Assembly: GCA_026388275.1 (NCBI GenBank)
Contig: JAPLKB010000019.1
Coordinates: 1 to 39,161 of the forward strand
From: Pseudomonadota bacterium
GTDB taxonomy: Bacteria > Desulfobacterota > Syntrophorhabdia > Syntrophorhabdales > Syntrophorhabdaceae
Reading direction: 5' to 3'
Length of the DNA: 39,161 nt
Position numbers and translations under genes: made by a program
Shown here: positions 34,202 through 39,161 of the stretch, in pieces
How the letters are laid out: the number at the start of each line of letters is the position of its first letter
Numbering within the stretch: the stretch's first letter is position 1
Notes under the pieces: generated by a model
What the model was told of the DNA's origin: nothing
The model's input: only the letters and a program-made list of their open reading frames with translations
The model's database searches: none

Positions 34202-35268
34202 TACTTTTTCCTCCGCTGTGCCAGATAACAATGACGGGATACAATGCGGGATAACTCAAGAGGCGTGGGGATAACACCTCCGGGACGGCCGTAAAAGTGG
34301 ATATGTCCCTTGCCGTTTAAGGCAAGTTTTACATCTTCAATCAATTGACCGGTGCTCATTTCAAAGACAAAGAAATCGCTGACCTGCTGCGCTGCTTCCT
34401 GAATGACTTTCATCGGGAAAGGCCAAACCGTTATAGGCCGGATCATGCCGACTTTCAGGTTCTCCTGACGAAGCCGCTTAATCGCTCCTCTTGCAATTCT
34501 TGCTGCAATGCCATAAGCAATGATTATCATTTCTGCATCATCAATTAGAAATGTTTCGTACCGGACCTCGTTTTGTTCCATGCGCTGGTATTTCCGGAAG
34601 AGTTTCCAGTTGTGCTCTTCCTCTTCCTTTGTATCAAAAAGCAGTGACCTGATCATCCTCGAAGGTCTTCCTTTTGCGCCTGTCAGGATATAATCCTTCG
34701 GATAGTCTTTCTTCGGTTTGATATTATCAAAGCTTACCGGTTCCATCATCTGCCCGAGCATACCGTCACCCAGAATGATAACAGGATTTCTGTATTCATC
34801 GGCAAGATCAAAGGCAACGGGAACCAAGTCGGCAAGTTCCTGCACTGAAGCCGGTGCAAGAACAATTGTCTTATAATCTCCGTGACCGCCGCCTCGTGTA
34901 GCCTGTAAATAGTCTGATTGAGCCGGAGAGATATTGCCCATGCCCGGGCCTCCTCTCACCATATTCACAATTACTGCCGGAAGTTCGTCTGCGGCAAGAT
35001 AGGAGATACCTTCCTGCTTGAGGCTGATGCCTGGACTGCTTGATGATGTCATTGCGCGGGCACCTGCTACGCTTGCTCCAAGAACCATGTTGATTGCAGC
35101 AATTTCACTCTCGGATTGAATAAAAACCCCGCCTGTTTCAGGAACCCTTTTTGCCATATGTTCTGTAAGTTCGTTCTGGGGGGTTATAGGATAACCGAAG
35201 TAACAGGTGCATCCTGCAAGTACTGCTGCCTCTCCAAGTGCGGCATTGCCGCTCATCAGCTTTCTCAA
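34201..35268 (-). CDS. vorB: 2-oxoacid:ferredoxin oxidoreductase, alpha subunit (VorB/KorA type)
   Basis: Large alpha subunit (355 aa) with the N-terminal GNAALGEAAVLAGCTCYFGY, PITPQNELTEHMAKR, IAAINMVLGASVAGARAMTS and SSPGISLKQEGISYLA motifs, then GHGDYKTIVLAPASVQE, VILGDGMLGQMMEPV and a C-terminal domain. The LMSGNAALGEAA and GGHGDY pattern is the one usually annotated VorB (3-methyl-2-oxobutanoate oxidoreductase) in anaerobes; the KorA 2-oxoglutarate enzyme is very similar, so substrate is not certain. The TTG start at 35268 overlaps the ferredoxin subunit stop (TTGA). Confidence 0.88.
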   Translation of the reverse strand: MRKLMSGNAALGEAAVLAGCTCYFGYPITPQNELTEHMAKRVPETGGVFIQSESEIAAINMVLGASVAGARAMTSSSSPGISLKQEGISYLAADELPAVIVNMVRGGPGMGNISPAQSDYLQATRGGGHGDYKTIVLAPASVQELADLVPVAFDLADEYRNPVIILGDGMLGQMMEPVSFDNIKPKKDYPKDYILTGAKGRPSRMIRSLLFDTKEEEEHNWKLFRKYQRMEQNEVRYETFLIDDAEMIIIAYGIAARIARGAIKRLRQENLKVGMIRPITVWPFPMKVIQEAAQQVSDFFVFEMSTGQLIEDVKLALNGKGHIHFYGRPGGVIPTPLELSRIVSRHCYLAQRRKK

Positions 35269-35477
35269 CTTTTATACACCTCTATCGCCACATCCGGACA
35301 CATGACTGCACAGGTAGCACAACCTGTACACTCCTTTTTTGCATCAAAAGAGGCAACGAAATATCCTTTAGCATTAAGTGTGTTCGAGAGGATTATGGCC
35401 TGTTTGGGACAAAACTCCATACATAGCATGCATCCTTTGCAACGTTCCTGCTCGATGTTAATATAAGCCTTCATCAA
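35265..35477 (-). CDS. 2-oxoacid:ferredoxin oxidoreductase, delta (2x[4Fe-4S] ferredoxin) subunit
   Basis: A 70-aa ferredoxin-type subunit and first gene of the operon. Two full cluster motifs are present: C13, C16, C19, C23 and C50, C53, C56, C60, each ending CP/PD. It passes electrons from the TPP site to free ferredoxin. A good sigma70 promoter lies 65-95 nt upstream. Confidence 0.93.
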   Translation of the reverse strand: MMKAYINIEQERCKGCMLCMEFCPKQAIILSNTLNAKGYFVASFDAKKECTGCATCAVMCPDVAIEVYKS

Positions 35478-35848
35478 TAAGCAACCGCCTTAAACATTTT
35501 CCTGTTCTTGAACGCCCGGATTTTTATCGTTTAAACGTCTTAGAATAGCCTACGAAGATATTGCTTGTCAACTTTTTTCCCATATTTTCCATTAAGATAA
35601 ATAACGGTGTCATATCAGGTTTTAAATCACATGCAGGTGCATTTCCCGTAGTTTGCCGCTGATTTGCCATCCCGGCGCAGCCGGTGTAATCATCTTTTAT
35701 AAAACGGCGACATCTCTCTCAGTCTTGCCACAGCCCCCGGCATGATGGAAAGAACATAATCAACATCTTTTCGGTATTTTCCCTTATAAGACTCATCCTG
35801 ATTGCACTCTGAAGTTGAATTCGCCCTCTCTTGGTCCTTCCCTCTGGT
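35478..35848. other. 371-nt gap between the oxidoreductase operon and the repeat protein
   Basis: It holds the operon promoter (35542-35571). The rest, 35572-35848, lies downstream of the repeat-protein gene, has no frame I can support and no terminator with a U-run that I can see. Confidence 0.5.
35542..35571 (-). promoter_or_regulatory. promoter of the ferredoxin-oxidoreductase operon
   Basis: A perfect -35 TTGACA (35571-35566, minus strand), 18-nt spacer and TATTCT (35547-35542). It is well placed before the operon's first gene at 35477. Confidence 0.6.
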
Positions 35849-38761
35849 TTACTGCTTTTTCAGCTTCCTCCTGATCCCGATGAGTCCCAGGAGTCCTGAG
35901 CCCAGGAGCCAGACTGCCGGGGGTACGGGGACAGGGTTTGCGGCAGTGAGGATGGCCGTATCGACCTTGCCGTCACTTCCTATGAGATCCTGGTAGGAGA
36001 TATTCCAGATCCATCCTTTCGGTCCGTTGACGGAGGTAAAGGGACGTGTGATACCGTTATTGGCTGTCAGGAAGGTATAGTATGAACCGTTCTGCGGGGT
36101 ATAGGTACCGTAGAGGACGACCTCAAGGATCCCCTCGAGGCTTGCCGCCCCGGTAATGTGGAGGACATCATGGGCAGCATCTCCCAGTTCTACCTGGAGG
36201 ATACCGCCTGAAGACTGGATATAGTTCCCGGTGATCGTTAAGGTGCCGGGGGAATTGCCGGGGGCGAGGGTACCGCTATTGGTAAAGGTGGCAGTACTGA
36301 TGCTTCCTGCTCCCTTAAAGAGACCTGTATTGGTGAAGGAGGTGGCACTGAAGGTGCCGCCGGTATAGTTGAAGGTGCCGCTGTTGGTGATGCCTGGTAC
36401 GCTCAGGGCGCCTGCCTGCTGGTTGAAGGTGCCTCCCTGAATGTCAATTGTTGCCTGGCCCATGCTGCCGGTGTTGGTGGTGGTCCCTGCGGTTTGGGTA
36501 TAAGTGCCGCTTCCGTTGATGGTGCCGGAGTTGGAGAGGGTGCTGGAGTTGTTCAGGGTGCCGGAGTTGGTAAGGACACTGCCGCTGTTGTTGGTCAGCG
36601 TGCCGGAGTTGGTAAGGGCAGCGCCTGCCTGGTTACTTACAAGCCGTGCGTTGGTGAATACGCCGGTGTTGCTCAATGTACTGCTGTTGGTGATTGTGCC
36701 GGAGTTGTTGATTGTGCCGGAGTTGGTCAGCATGCCGTAGTTGTTTACCGCGCCATCGTACCTGTAGCCGTAGGTCATATAGTAGCTGTTGGTCAGCGTG
36801 CCGGAGTTGGTCAGCGTGCCGCCGCTGTTGTTGGTCAACGTATAGTAGTTATTCAGCGTGCCGCCGCTGTTGTTGGTCAACATGCCGGCGTTGGTCAGCG
36901 TGCTCATGAAATTGTTGGTGAGAGTGCCGTAGTTGTTTAGCGTGCCCGCGTTGGTCAGCATGCTTTGGTAATTGTTGGTGAGGGTCGCGTAGTTATTCAG
37001 CGTGCCGGTGTTGGTCTGCCGCCAAGCTCCCGCCATGTCCAGGGCCGCGTAGTTATTCAGCGTGCCGCCGGCGTTAAGGTTCAAGGTGCCGGCTGTGCCG
37101 CCGAAGGTGAAGTTGACGCCGAGCTCCAGCGTGCCGCCGCTGTTATTGTTGATGGTGCCGGAGTTGGAGTAGTAGGAACTGCCCGCGGTCAGTTTAAGGA
37201 TTCCGTAGTTGTTCAGCTTGCTGTAATGGGAGTTTTCCAGTCTGCTGCCGCTGATGTTGTTGATCGTGCCGTAGTTGTTGATTGTGCCGTAGTCATAGTT
37301 GACCATCGTGCCGGTGTTGTTGATCGTGCCGGAGTTGTTCAGCGTGCTGAAGCTGGTGTACAGCGTGCCGGTGTTGTTGATCGTGCCGGAGTTGTTCAGT
37401 GTGCTTTGGTATAAGGTGCCATAATCGTCTCGTGCTAAATCGTTGTAGATTGAACCGGAGTTGTTGATCGTGCCGGTGTTGTTCAGTGTGCCGCCACCCC
37501 ATCCGTTACCGGGCCGCCAGGTGTTGATAAACAAATAGCCGCCGCTGTTATTGTTTAAAGTACCGTTATTGTTTAAAGTGCCTGCATTAGCATTGCTCAA
37601 ATCCCTGTTGTTGTCCAGTATACCGGAGTTATTGAGCGTGCTGTTGCTCTCGTTGTAAATCCTGAGTGAGTTGGTGAGATTGCCGCCGCTGTTGTTGTTC
37701 AGTATACCGGAGTTGGTAAGGCTGCCGGAGTTGGTTAGGCTGCTGCCGGTGTTGTTGTCCAGCGTACCGGAATTGAACATTACCCCGCCGGAATTATTGT
37801 TCACCGTACCGGAGTTCTTGATCCAGCCCTGATTCCGAAGGATGCTGGAGTTGTTCAACGTACCAGCGTTGCTCTGGGTATATCCTGCCGCAATTGTCAG
37901 ATATGCGAAGTTCTGCAACGTGCCGCCGGTGTTGAGGTTCACGGTGCCGGAGTTGGCTGCTCCGAGGGTAAGCTCGCGGCGAAGTTCCAGCGCGCCGCCG
38001 CTGTTGTTGTTCAGCGTACCGCCGGTAAAGTTGTAGGAACTGCCCTCTGCAAGGACCACTGTGCCGGAGTTTGTGAGCGTGCCGGAGTTTGTGAATGTGC
38101 CGGAGTTTGTGAATGTGCCGCCCGATTTGTTGTTCAGTGTGCCGGAGTTGGTAATGGTGCCGGAGTTGATGAGTGTGCCGGAGTTGGTAATGGTGCCGGA
38201 GTTCGTGAATGTAGCTCCTGATTGATTGGTAAGCGTCGATCCTGATTGATTGGTAATTGTGCCCGAACTGGATATGATCCACTTGTTGTCAATTGTCCCT
38301 GCGTTCGTGATTATACCGCTGCCGTAATTTTCGATCCAGCTCTCAGCGTTAATTCTCAGAGTTGCGCTGGACTGGTTGTTGAAGGCGCCCGAGTTCTTCA
38401 GCCATGCCTTGCCCCAGTCGCCTCCTCCGCGATTTGCAAAATCCAGGGTGCCGTAGTTGTTCCATACAGCGCCGGAGTTGTTGATGATGTTCGTACAATC
38501 ACCCCCACCGCAGTTCCAATCACTGATCCGTACGTCATTGCGGCCGTTGGAATTAACCGTTCCCCAGTTATCGACCCAGATATCTATAGGCCATCTGATT
38601 TGTCCATACCAGACCCATTCCGCATAGCGATCGGTATACGTCGCCGTCTGTCCTGCGTAGATGTGATCTGCCGCCTTTGCTGATGTCCCTGTCAGGAGGA
38701 CGATAAGAAGGAGGAGTAGTATCGTTGTCCAGGTCTTCGCAATGGTTCTTTGTTTCATCAT
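35849..38761 (-). CDS. hexapeptide-repeat beta-solenoid surface protein with VPxPx-CTERM signal
   Basis: A 970-aa exported protein. Signal peptide about 1-31 (ending TGTSAKA). Residues ~70-800 are a low-complexity repeat of the six-residue unit N-[SN]-x-G-T-[LI]-x (such as NSGTLTNSGTLNN), repeated more than 60 times, which should fold as a beta-solenoid or beta-helix. A C-terminal part resembles autotransporter-associated beta strands (LAPGNSPGTLTITGNYIQ, LQVELGDAAHDVLHITGAA), followed by VPVPPAVWLLGSGLLGLIGI and a basic tail, the exosortase-type sorting signal. It would be anchored at the cell surface; an adhesin or matrix role is inferred. The gene looks richer in G+C than its neighbours. 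Its C-terminus is like the one at 1-167. Confidence 0.85.
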   Translation of the reverse strand: MMKQRTIAKTWTTILLLLLIVLLTGTSAKAADHIYAGQTATYTDRYAEWVWYGQIRWPIDIWVDNWGTVNSNGRNDVRISDWNCGGGDCTNIINNSGAVWNNYGTLDFANRGGGDWGKAWLKNSGAFNNQSSATLRINAESWIENYGSGIITNAGTIDNKWIISSSGTITNQSGSTLTNQSGATFTNSGTITNSGTLINSGTITNSGTLNNKSGGTFTNSGTFTNSGTLTNSGTVVLAEGSSYNFTGGTLNNNSGGALELRRELTLGAANSGTVNLNTGGTLQNFAYLTIAAGYTQSNAGTLNNSSILRNQGWIKNSGTVNNNSGGVMFNSGTLDNNTGSSLTNSGSLTNSGILNNNSGGNLTNSLRIYNESNSTLNNSGILDNNRDLSNANAGTLNNNGTLNNNSGGYLFINTWRPGNGWGGGTLNNTGTINNSGSIYNDLARDDYGTLYQSTLNNSGTINNTGTLYTSFSTLNNSGTINNTGTMVNYDYGTINNYGTINNISGSRLENSHYSKLNNYGILKLTAGSSYYSNSGTINNNSGGTLELGVNFTFGGTAGTLNLNAGGTLNNYAALDMAGAWRQTNTGTLNNYATLTNNYQSMLTNAGTLNNYGTLTNNFMSTLTNAGMLTNNSGGTLNNYYTLTNNSGGTLTNSGTLTNSYYMTYGYRYDGAVNNYGMLTNSGTINNSGTITNSSTLSNTGVFTNARLVSNQAGAALTNSGTLTNNSGSVLTNSGTLNNSSTLSNSGTINGSGTYTQTAGTTTNTGSMGQATIDIQGGTFNQQAGALSVPGITNSGTFNYTGGTFSATSFTNTGLFKGAGSISTATFTNSGTLAPGNSPGTLTITGNYIQSSGGILQVELGDAAHDVLHITGAASLEGILEVVLYGTYTPQNGSYYTFLTANNGITRPFTSVNGPKGWIWNISYQDLIGSDGKVDTAILTAANPVPVPPAVWLLGSGLLGLIGIRRKLKKQ
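36480..38250. repeat. degenerate 18-nt tandem repeat inside the surface-protein gene
   Basis: On the + strand units such as GTGCCGGAGTTGTTGATT or GTGCCGGAGTTGGTAAGG recur with many variants, coding (on the minus strand) the six-residue N-S-G-T-[LI]-[TN] unit. Some copies are identical over 30 or more bases, so slippage or recombination could change repeat number. Confidence 0.85.
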
Positions 38762-39078
38762 CGTATCTGAGCCCCCGGTGTACTTGTTTTTGTTTGTGTT
38801 GTGTGTATCTATGGGAGAGTTGCTGCGATGCAGATACTGCCAGGCATGATGTTTTCCCGTTCTCCCATCTCTCCTGGCAGTCAGGCTGTCATGCGCTTGG
38901 CAGGATCCTTTGACTTTCCGTTTCCCCGGGCCGGCGGTATGGCTTTTTCAGGATGTAATTATTGTTATACATTTGCATACATTATGTCAAGAAGAATTCG
39001 CCGAACCCATAGGAACCCATTGGGGTCAGATACTGTCATTAATGTCAAGCCCAAAACTCTCCTTTTTTAGTTTTTTTA
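38762..39078. other. 317-nt region between the surface-protein gene and the transposase end
   Basis: It precedes the repeat-protein gene (-) and should contain its promoter; TTGACA (minus strand, ~38987-38992) and a second TTGACA (~39049-39054) are present, without a convincing -10. No frame was accepted. The right side (about 39000-39078) may include the non-coding end of the IS110-type element. Confidence 0.45.
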
Positions 39079-39161
39079 TCATACATCACGATATGGTACT
39101 TTACCCTTATATACAGCATGTGCGATAAGAAGCAATTTTCTCATTGCAGCAATAACGGCCA
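39079..39161 (-). CDS. IS110-family transposase, C-terminal end (partial)
   Basis: Only the last 26 residues and the stop codon are inside the window; the gene continues beyond the right edge. They read AVIAAMRKLLLIAHAVYKGK followed by VPYRDV. The ...AAMRKLL.IA.AV.K...PY.. pattern is the usual C-terminus of IS110/IS116-type (DEDD) transposases. This family has no terminal inverted repeats, so the element's exact boundary cannot be set here. The stop lies 318 nt upstream of the repeat-protein start. Confidence 0.7.
   Translation of the reverse strand, partial: AVIAAMRKLLLIAHAVYKGKVPYRDV

Noticed and set aside
34202-34231. Ten-codon N-terminal extension of the beta subunit from a TTG
   Set aside because: Inside the alpha gene without an RBS; GTG 34201 has GGAGG 8 nt upstream.
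36494-36940. 148-codon + strand frame rich in Gly/Ala/Val
   Set aside because: Antisense reading of the 18-nt repeat; other similar frames at 36965-37414, 37293-37502 and 37794-38282 are artefacts of the same repeat.
36480-38250. Regular repeats that could be taken for a CRISPR array
   Set aside because: Units are contiguous 18-nt codon repeats in one long frame, without unique spacers and without cas genes.

Overview
The window looks like chromosomal DNA of an anaerobic Gram-negative bacterium, most plausibly a Desulfobacterota (deltaproteobacterial, syntroph-like) lineage. The reasons are an LpxK lipid A kinase (outer membrane), a four-subunit ferredoxin-dependent 2-oxoacid oxidoreductase, small 2x[4Fe-4S] ferredoxins, VPxPx-CTERM (exosortase-type) surface proteins and a pyrR-pyrB-pyrC operon. 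Taxonomy is inferred from gene content only. Most of the window is housekeeping and biosynthetic. Accessory character is concentrated at the two ends and around 7.7-10 kb.

Layout. 1-167: C-terminal end of a VPxPx-CTERM protein (+). 212-3685 (-): small exported protein, initiator tRNA with its own promoter and terminator, adenine deaminase, exported MsrB. 4064-7728 (+): Cys-rich small protein, then tatD, an isochorismatase-like hydrolase, a GerMN-domain protein and serS in one tight unit. 7715-12584 (-): a 772-aa HD-motif/P-loop NTPase/alpha-repeat protein of unknown role, secF, secD. 12812-16108 (+): ferredoxin-pyrR-pyrB-pyrC-cyclophilin-like, all touching or overlapping (pyrimidine synthesis). 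16176-18741 (+): exported PPC-like protein, a 33-codon ORF, a hairpin cluster and a PatB/MalY-type PLP enzyme. 18736-21274 (-): YkvA-like protein, a repeat-rich gap, a TIM-barrel isomerase and an MBL hydrolase. 21480-26984 (+): lpxK, then leuA-leuC-leuD-asd, with no leuB between leuD and asd. 27052-29640 (+): Cys-motif small protein, LemA, and two TPM-domain proteins. 29650-32201 (-): hypothetical protein, MFS transporter, anchored BON-like protein. 32382-35477 (-): a Vor/Kor-type ferredoxin oxidoreductase operon followed by a tandem-ACT protein. 35849-38761 (-): a 970-aa hexapeptide-repeat VPxPx-CTERM protein. 39079-39161 (-): the end of an IS110-family transposase running off the window.

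What stands out: (1) the 772-aa HD/NTPase/repeat protein resembles signalling or conflict-type STAND proteins and sits between core genes. (2) Several transcription-unit heads (tatD, ferredoxin-pyr, lpxK, the isomerase, the 142-aa and 190-aa proteins) lack a Shine-Dalgarno site but have a -10-like hexamer only 5-13 nt before the start codon, which suggests leaderless or very short-leader mRNAs. (3) Two related palindromic repeats with a GTAC-centred apex lie near 19.2 kb and 22.6 kb. (4) Two VPxPx-CTERM genes with alike C-terminal regions point toward each other from the window's ends. No CRISPR array, rRNA or riboswitch was recognised.
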